Shown here: in pieces, positions 25,135 to 36,119 of the stretch
Position numbering within the stretch: position 1 is the stretch's first letter
Layout: each line of letters starts with the position of its first letter
NCBI RefSeq assembly: GCF_007743815.1
Contig: NZ_CP036265.1
Coordinates: 5,215,823-5,279,822 of the forward strand
DNA: 64,000 bases
Direction: 5' to 3'
From: Alienimonas californiensis
GTDB taxonomy: Bacteria > Planctomycetota > Planctomycetia > Planctomycetales > Planctomycetaceae
Program-made: the position numbers and the translations under genes
The notes under the pieces: generated by a model
The model's database searches: none
What the model was told of the DNA's origin: nothing
The model's input: the letters and a program-made list of their open reading frames with translations, nothing else

Positions 25135-26340
25135 CTACCAGCGCAACACCCCGGTGCCCCACGTCAGGCCGGCGCCGAATCCGCAGAGCAGCAGGGCGTC
25201 GCCCGGTTCGACCCGGCCCTTGCGGACCGCTTCGTCCAGGCAGAGCGGGATCGACGCCGCCGAGGTGTTCCCGTACCGGGAGAGGTTGTTCCAGACCCGT
25301 TGCGGATCGAGTCCCAGACAGCCGGCCGCGTGGTCGAGGATGCGGATGTTCGCCTGGTGCAGGAAATAGCCGGCGACCTCGGAGGGGTGCAGGCCCTCGG
25401 TCTCCAGCACGTAGCCGATGCTGTGCTCGATCGCCTCCACCGCCCATTTGAAGACGGTGCGGCCGTCCATGGAGAGGTAGTGCCGGCCCTCGGCCACGGC
25501 CTCGGGGGTGAGTGGGTGGCGGGTGCCGCCGTGGGGGATCTCCAGCAGCGGCCCGCCGCCGCCGTCGCTGCCGAGTTGGTAGCGAACCAACCCCTGATCC
25601 GGCCCGCCGGCGCTCAGTACGACCGCCCCGGCGCCGTCGCCGAACAGCGGGGCGACGGTCATCTCGGTTGGGTTGACGATCCGGCTGTTCAGGTCGGCGC
25701 CGATCACCAGAGCGTGCTTGGCGTTGCCGTTGGCGACGTACTGGGCCGCGGTGACCAGGGCGTACATGAACCCGCTGCACGCCGCCTGCACGTCGAAGGC
25801 GGGGGCGTCGAGGCCCAGCCGGTGCTGGACGAGGTTCGCGGTGCTCGGGCAGGCCTGATCCGGCGTGAAGGTGCCGACGACCAGCAGATCAATATCGGCG
25901 GCCCGCAGCCCCGCGGCGTGCAGGGCGTCCCGGGCGGCGGGGAGGCACAGGTCGCTGGTGGCCTGATCCTCCGGGGCGTAACGACGTTCCAGAATGCCGG
26001 TGCGGCGTTCGATCCAACCGGGCTCGAAGCCGTGGCGGACCTCCAGTTCCTCGTTCGTCACGATCCGGTGCGGCACATGCGCGCCGGTGCCGACGATCCG
26101 CACCCCCGTCAGCCGCTGGGTGCGACGGGAGCCGCGGAAGTACTTCGGGGTCTTGCGGGGGCGCGGGTCGAGATCCTCGATCGGAACCTCCGAAATTCGG
26201 CCGTCGCCCAGGGGCGAGGCGCTGGCGGGCGAGCGGAACGCGTGCCCGTCCGAGGCGACGGCGTCGGGGAGCGTATCGAGGTGGCTCAACGGGACGGCCG
26301 GCGGGCGGGCGGAGCGGAACTCGGGCGGAGCCGGATTCAT
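25135..26340 (-). CDS. Beta-ketoacyl-ACP synthase III (FabH-like)
   Basis: A ketosynthase III of 401 residues. Its thiolase-fold core starts at about residue 80 (VRIVGTGAHVPHRIVTNEEL). The catalytic triad is complete: Cys188 in FDVQAACSGFMYAL, His328 in GYFLHQANIRI and Asn358 in RYGNTSAASIPL. FabH condenses an acyl-CoA with malonyl-ACP to start fatty acid synthesis; related KASIII enzymes work in secondary lipids or hydrocarbons. An unusual feature is an N-terminal extension of about 75 residues, rich in Pro/Ser/Asp and without a signal peptide. If translation started later the core would still be intact, but no equally good start is visible. The upstream TATACT box lies 14 nt before the ATG. 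Confidence 0.9.
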   Translation of the reverse strand: MNPAPPEFRSARPPAVPLSHLDTLPDAVASDGHAFRSPASASPLGDGRISEVPIEDLDPRPRKTPKYFRGSRRTQRLTGVRIVGTGAHVPHRIVTNEELEVRHGFEPGWIERRTGILERRYAPEDQATSDLCLPAARDALHAAGLRAADIDLLVVGTFTPDQACPSTANLVQHRLGLDAPAFDVQAACSGFMYALVTAAQYVANGNAKHALVIGADLNSRIVNPTEMTVAPLFGDGAGAVVLSAGGPDQGLVRYQLGSDGGGGPLLEIPHGGTRHPLTPEAVAEGRHYLSMDGRTVFKWAVEAIEHSIGYVLETEGLHPSEVAGYFLHQANIRILDHAAGCLGLDPQRVWNNLSRYGNTSAASIPLCLDEAVRKGRVEPGDALLLCGFGAGLTWGTGVLRW

Positions 26341-26354
26341 ATCAGCGGGCGAGC

Positions 26355-26362
26355 AGTATACT
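26355..26362. promoter_or_regulatory. Palindromic -10 box AGTATACT serving divergent genes
   Basis: AGTATACT is its own reverse complement and so provides TATACT on both strands. The plus copy (26357-26362) lies 20 nt before the ATG at 26383. The minus copy lies 14 nt before the fabH-like ATG at 26340. The two polymerases would compete for the same site. Confidence 0.6.
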
Positions 26363-26382
26363 GGCGCCCCTTTCCGCCAGCC

Positions 26383-26835
26383 ATGCCGGCCCGCGTCGTG
26401 CCCGCTCCTTCCTCCCCCGTCCCGGCCGCCGACCGGCACAAGCCGCACCGCATCCGCCTGCGGGGGCCGTGGGAATGGCTCGAAGCGGGCGCCCCCCCCG
26501 CCCCCGCCCGCCTGCCGTTTCGTGCGGAGGCCCCGGGCGTGCTGCGTCGCCTTTTCAACACCCCGACCGGGCTGGACGACGGCACGACGGTGCGGCTGAC
26601 AGTGGACGCGACGCCGCCCCTGCCCTCGGCGACGGTGAATGACGCCCCCCTCGCCGGCCCGCCGGACGGCGGCGCCGAAGCGGAGATCACCCCGCTGCTG
26701 GGCGCCGCGGGCTCACGCTGTCGGTTGGACCTGACTCTATCTGTGGGCACGCTGGTGGAGGCCGCCGCCCTCGAACTGCACCTGCCCGGCCCGCCGACGG
26801 CGGCTCAGACATCGACTCAGACGGCGGCTTCGTAG
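26383..26835 (+). CDS. Small beta-sandwich protein, function unknown
   Basis: The protein has 150 residues. A Pro-rich N-terminus leads into HRIRLRGPWEWL and then a single domain with RRLFNTPTGLDDGTTVRLTV, SATVNDAPLAGPPDG and AEITPLLGAAGSRCRLDLTL. This succession resembles the galactose-binding-like or sugar-binding sandwich domain at the start of family 2 glycoside hydrolases, but without any catalytic domain. There is no signal peptide. The assignment is a resemblance in pattern only. Its last 19 nt overlap the end of the convergent gene on the minus strand. It is driven by the shared AGTATACT box. Confidence 0.65.
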   Translation: MPARVVPAPSSPVPAADRHKPHRIRLRGPWEWLEAGAPPAPARLPFRAEAPGVLRRLFNTPTGLDDGTTVRLTVDATPPLPSATVNDAPLAGPPDGGAEAEITPLLGAAGSRCRLDLTLSVGTLVEAAALELHLPGPPTAAQTSTQTAAS

Positions 26836-27677
26836 CAGACCCGTACGGGGCCGCACTCGCCGTCCGGGCGGACGACCTCGAATCGCACGCCCTGCGGCAG
26901 AACCCGGCTCGCCCGCACTCTTCCGAGGCCGTCCGCTGGATGGCAGCGAACCCGCGGCACCCCCGGCAACGCCGGCCAGAACAACACATGGGCGCTGCCG
27001 ACGCCGCCCTCGCAGTGCACCAGCAACTCCCCCTCTACCACGTCCGCGGTGCGAGAGAGCCACTGATCCGGCTCCGGCCCCTCGAGTTCGTCTTCCTCGA
27101 GATCCTCCTCGAACCCCGGCTCCTCAAGCTCCGGGTCGTGTTGAACGATCGGAGCGAAGGCCCGCAGGTCGTCGTGAGCCCGGAGCAGAAGCTCCGGCGG
27201 CGCCTCGTCCGCCCTGCTGGCGACGTCGCGGGTCGAGGCCTGCGTACCTGCGGCGCCAAGGCCCGGCAGCCCGAGGCGCACGCCGAGGTTGTGCAGCATC
27301 GCGGACCCACCCGGCCTCGGCTCGCGTCTCGGGCTGCCAGGGGGCCGAACGCCGGGGCCGGAGACCCGCAGGGCGATCCAGGCGGCGAGCGCCATGAGCG
27401 TCGCCCCGTTCCAGCCGAAGGCGCCGATCGTCCAACCGGCGAGCGGCGCCGCGGCGACCCAGCCGCGCCAAAGCGGCGGCGCGTTCCGCCAACCCCACAC
27501 GGCGGCTGCCGCGGCGAGGCCGGCCGCGAGCGTCGCCCGCACCGGCCACGGCCCGGTCGCCAAACCGAGTGCCAGCCCGACGAGCGGCACGACCGCCGCC
27601 AGCCCCCACGCCGCCGCGAGCGCCGGGCCGATCCACGGGCGACAGCGGGGCGAGGCGGCGAACATCCCCCCGACCAT
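26817..27677 (-). CDS. Membrane protein of unknown function
   Basis: The protein has 286 residues. Three or four hydrophobic segments fill the first 110 residues: PALAAAWGLAAVVPLVGLAL, PVRATLAAGLAAAAAVWGW, WVAAAPLAGWTIGAFGWNGA and TLMALAAWIALRVSG. A soluble C-terminal part follows. It contains an acidic stretch (ELEEPGFEEDLEEDELEGPE) and a beta-rich domain ending in VRPDGECGPVRVCYEAA. No family is recognised. It lies downstream of metK on the same strand with 69 nt between them, so the two could share a transcript. Its stop overlaps the convergent gene by 19 nt. Confidence 0.65.
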   Translation of the reverse strand: MVGGMFAASPRCRPWIGPALAAAWGLAAVVPLVGLALGLATGPWPVRATLAAGLAAAAAVWGWRNAPPLWRGWVAAAPLAGWTIGAFGWNGATLMALAAWIALRVSGPGVRPPGSPRREPRPGGSAMLHNLGVRLGLPGLGAAGTQASTRDVASRADEAPPELLLRAHDDLRAFAPIVQHDPELEEPGFEEDLEEDELEGPEPDQWLSRTADVVEGELLVHCEGGVGSAHVLFWPALPGVPRVRCHPADGLGRVRASRVLPQGVRFEVVRPDGECGPVRVCYEAAV

Positions 27678-27729
27678 CGATCGGGGCGGGCCGCCGGGTC
27701 AACGCGGGTTTCGCCCGGCCGGTCCGGTG

Positions 27730-27745
27730 GCCGCCCCGGGGCGGC
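27730..27745 (-). terminator. Hairpin directly after metK
   Basis: GCCGCCCC/GGGGCGGC is a perfect 8-bp palindrome without a loop, starting 1 nt after the metK stop codon. There is no T run, so intrinsic termination is doubtful. It may be a processing or pausing signal. Confidence 0.3.
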
Positions 27746-27746
27746 G

Positions 27747-28928
27747 TCAGGAGTGAGCCAGCTTCTTCAGGGCGGCGGCGTGCTCGGTCTGCTCCCAGGT
27801 GAAGGCGTCGCCGGTGCGGCCGAAGTGCCCGCCGTGCGCGGTGTCGCGGAACACCGGCCGCCGCAGATCGAGGTGCTCGATGATCGCCCGCGGGGTCAGC
27901 GGGAAGATTTCGCGGATGGCGGCGGTCAGCTTCTCCTCCGGCAGTTCGCTGGTCCCGAAGGTCTCGCACCGCACGCTGACCGGATCGCTCACGCCGATGG
28001 CGTAGGCGAGCTGCACTTCGCAGTACTCGGCGAGGCCGGCGGCGACGACGTTCTTGGCGACGTGCCGGGCCATGTAGGCGGCGCTGCGGTCCACCTTGGT
28101 GGCGTCCTTGCCGCTGAACGCCCCGCCGCCGTGCCGGCCCCAGCCGCCGTAGGTGTCCACGATGATCTTCCGTCCGGTCAGACCGCAGTCGCCGTCCGGA
28201 CCGCCGATCACGAAGTGCCCGGTCGGGTTGATGTGATAGGTGACGTTCCCGTCCAGCATCTCGGCGGGGATGGCGTCCTTTACGACCACGTCCCGCACGA
28301 AGGACTTGATGTCCGCCTGGCTGACGTTTTTGGTGTGCTGGGTGGAGACGACGACGGCGTCCACGGCGACGGGGCGGTCGTCCTCGTAACGGACCGTGAC
28401 CTGCGACTTGCTGTCCGGCCGCAGCCAGTCGACCTCGCCGCTGAAGCGGGCCTGGTTCAGCCGGGCCAGCACCTTGTGGGCGAGGCTGATCGGCAGCGGC
28501 ATCAGTTCCGGCGTCTCCTGGCAGGCGTAGCCGAACATCAGCCCCTGGTCGCCGGCGCCGACGTCCTTCGCGTCCTTGGCGTCCACGCCCATCGCGATGT
28601 CGGCGCTCTGCTCGTGCAGGTAGCTGTCGAACGAGAGGGTGTCGGCGTGGAACTTCACGTCCTCGTCCAGGTAGCCGATGTCCCGCACGACGCCGCGGAC
28701 GACCGGCTCCAGATCCGGAAAGGCGACGCCGTCCGGCAGCCGCAGTTCCCCGCCGAGCACGACGCGGTTCGTCGTGCAGAGGGTTTCGCAGGCGCACCGC
28801 ACCTCGGCCCGCTGCGCTTCGGGCGTGGCGGACAGCAGGGCGTCCAGCACGGCGTCGGAGATCTGATCGGACACCTTATCCGGGTGCCCCATGCTCACCG
28901 ATTCGCTGGTGAAGAGGAAGTTCGCCAT
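27747..28928 (-). CDS. metK: S-adenosylmethionine synthetase
   Basis: A 393-residue methionine adenosyltransferase that makes SAM from methionine and ATP. Conserved blocks are [20 protein letters not shown] (about 9-28), [20 protein letters not shown] with the flexible-loop signature, [20 protein letters not shown] and [20 protein letters not shown]. The length matches the family (about 385-400). The ATG at 28928 is clear. A TAGACT box 111 nt upstream on the minus strand predicts a leader, in which I could not recognise a SAM riboswitch. Confidence 0.97.
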   Translation of the reverse strand: MANFLFTSESVSMGHPDKVSDQISDAVLDALLSATPEAQRAEVRCACETLCTTNRVVLGGELRLPDGVAFPDLEPVVRGVVRDIGYLDEDVKFHADTLSFDSYLHEQSADIAMGVDAKDAKDVGAGDQGLMFGYACQETPELMPLPISLAHKVLARLNQARFSGEVDWLRPDSKSQVTVRYEDDRPVAVDAVVVSTQHTKNVSQADIKSFVRDVVVKDAIPAEMLDGNVTYHINPTGHFVIGGPDGDCGLTGRKIIVDTYGGWGRHGGGAFSGKDATKVDRSAAYMARHVAKNVVAAGLAEYCEVQLAYAIGVSDPVSVRCETFGTSELPEEKLTAAIREIFPLTPRAIIEHLDLRRPVFRDTAHGGHFGRTGDAFTWEQTEHAAALKKLAHS

Positions 28929-29039
28929 GGGGACTCCGATCGGCGCGCACGCGAGGCGCGAAACTGTTCGAGATTAAACGCGGCGGGCGCGTCGGGGAAT
29001 CAGTGAAGTGAGGCCTGAGCCGGTTCGCCGGCGGCCGAG

Positions 29040-29045
29040 AGTCTA
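29040..29045 (-). promoter_or_regulatory. -10-like box TAGACT upstream of metK
   Basis: The minus strand reads TAGACT here, 111 nt before the metK ATG. It falls in the gap after the waaA stop, so metK may be transcribed on its own. Confidence 0.5.
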
Positions 29046-29087
29046 GCGGTCCGCCGGCCGACCGGGCAAACCGGCCACCCGCGCCGC

Positions 29088-30467
29088 TCACGCAGCCCGC
29101 GCCAGCGGCGTATCCGCTGCGACGCCGCCAACCGGCAGCAGGGCGACGAGGGCGTCCGCGGTACCGGCCGTCGCACCGGCGTTCTCCCGAATGACCCGCT
29201 GCGCCCGGGCGCCGATCGCGGACCGCTCCGCCGGGTCTTCAAGGAACCGCAGCGCCGCGGCGGCGAGCGATTCGGCGTCCGTCACCTCCACCACCGCGTC
29301 GGCGGCGGTTAGCTTGGCGACCACGTCGGCGAAATTGCGGGTGTTCGGCCCGAGGGTCACCGCGGCCCCGTACGCCGCGGGTTCGAGCATGTTCTGGCCG
29401 CCGCGGTCGTTCAGGCTCCCGCCGACGAACGCGACCGTCGCCAAGCCCCACGCGGCGGAGAGGTCGCCGAGGGTGTCGAGCAGTAGGACGGGGTGAGGCG
29501 GGAGGGGTGATGAGGGAGGAGAGATTGGCGAGTCGGCGGACGTCTTCCCCTCCCTCCTCCCTCCTCCCCCCTCACTCCGAATCCGGCTGAGGCGGCGGAC
29601 GGCGACGTCCCGCCCCGCCACCAGCGCCGCCACCGCGTCGAACCGCTCCGCGTGACGGGGGGCGATCAGCAGGCGGCAGTCGGGGACCGTGAGGCGGATC
29701 TGTTGGTACGCGTCCAGCACGATCGCCTCCTCCGGGTCGCCGGTGCTGCCGGCGAGCAAGACCTGTTCGGCGGGGTGGAGTCCGAAGGCCTCGCGTAGTG
29801 CCTGTGTAGCGGGGTTGGCCGGATCGACGTGCAGGCCGTCGAACTTCACGCTGCCGGTGACGGCGACCCGCGCGGGATCAGTACCGAGGGCGACGAAGCG
29901 GTCGGCGTACTCCTCCGTCTGCGTTCCCACCCAGCCCAGCCGGGCGAAGGTGCCGCGGATCAGCGGGCGGATGCGGCGGTAGCCGCGAAAGCTGTTGGCG
30001 CTCAGGCGGCCGTTCACCACGGCGACCGGCACGCCGGCGGCCTCGCAGCGGCGGACGAGGTTCGGCCAGAGTTCCAACTCGACCAGTGCCAGCACGGAGG
30101 GCCGGGTCCGGGCGAGGAAGGCGTCGATCGCCCAACTGAAATCCAGCGGAGCCTGATGCACATCGACGTCCGGCAGCTTGCGGCGGGCCACGTCCAGGCC
30201 GGTGCCGGTGGAGACGGTGACGACGTGCGCCGCGTCCGGCCGCCGCTCCCGCACGGCGGCGATCAGGTTCGGCAGTTGGAGGACCTCGCCCACGCTGACG
30301 GCGTGCCACCAGACGCAGGGCCCCTGCTCCGTCCGCGGCTCGACGCGGCCGGTCAGCTTCTGCTTCCAGCCGCTGCGGTCCTTGCCCTGCACCAGTCGAC
30401 GCCACGCCAGGAGGGGCGTCGCGAGGACCAGCGTGAGCAGGTAGGCGGCGTTGAACAGGTGCGGCAT
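29088..30467 (-). CDS. waaA: 3-deoxy-D-manno-octulosonic acid (Kdo) transferase
   Basis: A membrane-anchored GT30 glycosyltransferase of 459 residues that adds Kdo to lipid A precursors. The N-terminal anchor is FNAAYLLTLVLATPLLAWRR. Family motifs are VWWHAVSVGEVLQLPNLI, VVTVSTGTGLDVARRKLPDV, LALVELELWPNLVRRCEAAG, VNGRLSANSFRGYRRIRPLI and the C-terminal VAFVGGSLNDRGGQNMLEPA. It is about 30 residues longer than most WaaA proteins because of an in-frame low-complexity insert (IRSEGGGGRREG to SPISPPSSPLPPHP), encoded by a palindromic repeat, just before LLLDTLGDL. A functional WaaA implies lipopolysaccharide. It starts 31 nt after secA, likely in one operon. Confidence 0.93.
   Translation of the reverse strand: MPHLFNAAYLLTLVLATPLLAWRRLVQGKDRSGWKQKLTGRVEPRTEQGPCVWWHAVSVGEVLQLPNLIAAVRERRPDAAHVVTVSTGTGLDVARRKLPDVDVHQAPLDFSWAIDAFLARTRPSVLALVELELWPNLVRRCEAAGVPVAVVNGRLSANSFRGYRRIRPLIRGTFARLGWVGTQTEEYADRFVALGTDPARVAVTGSVKFDGLHVDPANPATQALREAFGLHPAEQVLLAGSTGDPEEAIVLDAYQQIRLTVPDCRLLIAPRHAERFDAVAALVAGRDVAVRRLSRIRSEGGGGRREGKTSADSPISPPSSPLPPHPVLLLDTLGDLSAAWGLATVAFVGGSLNDRGGQNMLEPAAYGAAVTLGPNTRNFADVVAKLTAADAVVEVTDAESLAAAALRFLEDPAERSAIGARAQRVIRENAGATAGTADALVALLPVGGVAADTPLARAA
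29491..29579. repeat. Palindromic repeat inserted in frame within waaA
   Basis: A purine-rich arm at 29491-29522 contains GAGGGGTGATGAGGGAGGA. It faces a pyrimidine-rich arm at 29545-29579. The first arm matches the element at 54181-54277 in 18 of 19 positions over that stretch. The insert is translated as Gly/Arg- and Pro/Ser-rich sequence and keeps the waaA frame. Confidence 0.75.
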
Positions 30468-30498
30468 TCCCTTGCCGGGCAAGCGTAATCGTCGGCGG

Positions 30499-34221
<3,723 letters not shown>

Positions 34222-34312
34222 CGTGGGGGGCCGGTCGTCGGCCCTCGGGGCCGGTTGGGGGTTGTTCCGACAGACAGTCCGCGGAGTTCCGATTCGGGGA
34301 ACCGGGCGGGCC

Positions 34313-35218
34313 GTGCCGGATTTGACGCAAGTTCCGAAACCGTCCAACCTTATTGGCGGTCGGCGGGGGGGTCAACGTGAACCTGCGTCCGCCGGTTCAC
34401 GGTTCGTTCTCTTCTTCATTCGCTCTCGCGGCCCGCCCGCCCTGTACCGCCCCGCCGACGACCCGCTCTACCAGCCCGGCCCGGCCCCCACGGCGGACGA
34501 CGCCCCGCCGGCCGCGGCGGTCGCCCCGGACGTCCGCCGCACCGCCGACCGCCTCCCGCCCGGGCAGACGCGAACCAGGAAGTGGCCCGTGCTGCACGCC
34601 GCCGACGTGCCGGCGGTGACGAAAGAAACGTGGTCGCTGACCGTCTCCCGACCGGCGGTCCGAAAGGAACAGGGCGAGCCGCTGACGCTCGACTGGGCCG
34701 CCTACGCCGCCCTGCCCCGCGTGGAGGTCTTCGCAGACTTCCACTGCGTCACCCGCTGGAGCCGGCTGGGGACCACCTGGGCCGGGGTGAGCACGCGGAC
34801 CATCGCTGCCCTCGCCGGCTGGCCCGTCCCCGATGATCCGACGTCCGCGGCCGGGTATGTGATCGCCGGCGGGGCCGACGCGGTCGGTTCGGGGAAGAAC
34901 TGGACGACGAACCTGCCGCTGGCGGACTTTTTCTCGCCGCACGCCCTGCTGTGCGACACGGCCGACGGCATCCCCCTGCCGGCGGACCACGGGGCGCCGG
35001 TGCGGCTGATCGTGCCGCACCTCTACGCCTGGAAGAGCGCCAAGTGGCTCGTTTCCCTGCGCCTGAGCGACCGCGACGAACCCGGCTACTGGGAACGCCT
35101 CGGCTACGCCGACCGCGGCGACCCCTGGCTGACGAACGCCGTGAACCCGGATGGCGAACGCTTCCGCGACTCCGCCGGCCGCCGTCCAGATGGCGGCGAC
35201 GAAGCGATGATGATTTGA
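34313..35218 (+). CDS. Sulfite-oxidase-fold molybdopterin protein, start uncertain
   Basis: Up to 301 residues from the GTG at 34313; the conserved domain begins only at about 34550 ([20 protein letters not shown]). Blocks of the sulfite oxidase/MsrP-like fold are [40 protein letters not shown] and the Mo-ligating cysteine in [19 protein letters not shown]. Later ones are [40 protein letters not shown] and [18 protein letters not shown]. Such enzymes carry molybdopterin and reduce or oxidise small sulfur or oxyanion compounds. It lacks a Tat signal, so it is probably cytoplasmic. The residues before about 45 look non-coding, so the true start may lie later at a rare codon or the frame may be broken. 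The moaC gene 20 kb away belongs to the same cofactor pathway. Confidence 0.75.
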   Translation: MPDLTQVPKPSNLIGGRRGGQREPASAGSRFVLFFIRSRGPPALYRPADDPLYQPGPAPTADDAPPAAAVAPDVRRTADRLPPGQTRTRKWPVLHAADVPAVTKETWSLTVSRPAVRKEQGEPLTLDWAAYAALPRVEVFADFHCVTRWSRLGTTWAGVSTRTIAALAGWPVPDDPTSAAGYVIAGGADAVGSGKNWTTNLPLADFFSPHALLCDTADGIPLPADHGAPVRLIVPHLYAWKSAKWLVSLRLSDRDEPGYWERLGYADRGDPWLTNAVNPDGERFRDSAGRRPDGGDEAMMI

Positions 35219-35272
35219 GGAAGGCCGCCGCCTTCGGTTGAGTCGTTCACGGCCCGTCCCCACGCTGAGGCG

Positions 35273-36085
35273 ATGCTGCACGTCCTCGCCTTCGCCCTGC
35301 TCGCCCCCCCGCTGCCGGTCGGCGCGGCGTTCGAGGAGGTCGCTACGTTCAAGGCCCCGGAGGCCCACCAGGCGGTCGCCGTGGATGCGGACTGCTTCTA
35401 CGCGATCGGCAACCGCGTGATCGCCAGGTACGACAAACGCACCGGCGAACGGCTGGCGACGATCGAGGCGAGCGACGAACTCCCGCTGATCCACATGAAC
35501 GGCGGCGTGGTGCAGGACGGCCGGCTCGTCGTCTCGCACAGCAACTTCCCGTTCACGCCGATGACGGGCTCGATCGAGACCTTCGACGCCGCGACGCTGG
35601 AACACCTTGACTCGGAAAGCCTCGGCCGGACGGACGGTTCGCTCACCGCCGTGCTGCCGGGACGGCCGTACCCCCTCCCCCGGCGGCTGGGCCTCCCGCA
35701 GACGCTGGTCTTCGCCCATTACGAACTGCCGAAGATCCCGGGCTACGGAACCGGCTCCGCCCGGACGGAGATCGTGCGGGAGCTGGGCGAACGGCGGGAG
35801 GGCTACCTGCTGCCGGAGCCCGTCGTCGGGCGGGTGCGGCCCCACTCGGTCAGCGGCGCCACGAACGCCGGTTCGCGTTCGCTCTGGCTGTCCGGCCACG
35901 ATCGGCCGGAACTGTACCGCGTCGGCTTCCCCCCGGCCGGCAGCGAGATGGTCCTCGAAGCGATCCACCCCGCCCCGATCGCCGGACAGGGCATCGCAGC
36001 GGACCCCGTCGAACCCGGCGTGCTGTGGGGCACCCGGCGGCGGGAGGGGCTCGTCGTGAAAATGCGGCTCAACGCGGCCCCGTAA
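35273..36085 (+). CDS. Secreted protein with beta-propeller-like repeats
   Basis: The protein has 270 residues. The N-terminus MLHVLAFALLAPPLPVGAAF is a short signal peptide. The mature protein opens with FEEVATFKAPEAHQAVAVDA and continues with strand-turn units such as CFYAIGNRVIARYDKRTGER, GGVVQDGRLVVSHSNFPFTP and GSIETFDAATLEHLDSESLG. These resemble blades of quinoprotein or NHL-type propellers. The C-terminal portion contains GQGIAADPVEPGVLWGTRRR. No active-site motif was recognised. It lies 54 nt after the molybdopterin protein on the same strand and ends in a strong hairpin. Confidence 0.7.
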   Translation: MLHVLAFALLAPPLPVGAAFEEVATFKAPEAHQAVAVDADCFYAIGNRVIARYDKRTGERLATIEASDELPLIHMNGGVVQDGRLVVSHSNFPFTPMTGSIETFDAATLEHLDSESLGRTDGSLTAVLPGRPYPLPRRLGLPQTLVFAHYELPKIPGYGTGSARTEIVRELGERREGYLLPEPVVGRVRPHSVSGATNAGSRSLWLSGHDRPELYRVGFPPAGSEMVLEAIHPAPIAGQGIAADPVEPGVLWGTRRREGLVVKMRLNAAP

Positions 36086-36119
36086 CGCCGAGGCCCCGCG
36101 GGGCCTCGGCGTTACGTTT
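36082..36119. terminator. Bidirectional terminator hairpin
   Basis: A perfect 34-nt palindrome (36082-36115) overlaps the stop codon of the secreted protein and is followed by TTTT on the plus strand. It lies just before the stop of the convergent cytochrome gene, so it probably terminates both. Confidence 0.85.

Noticed and set aside
28929-29039. A SAM riboswitch before metK
   Set aside because: The leader between the TAGACT box and the ATG shows none of the conserved SAM-I or SAM-II sequence features that I could recognise.
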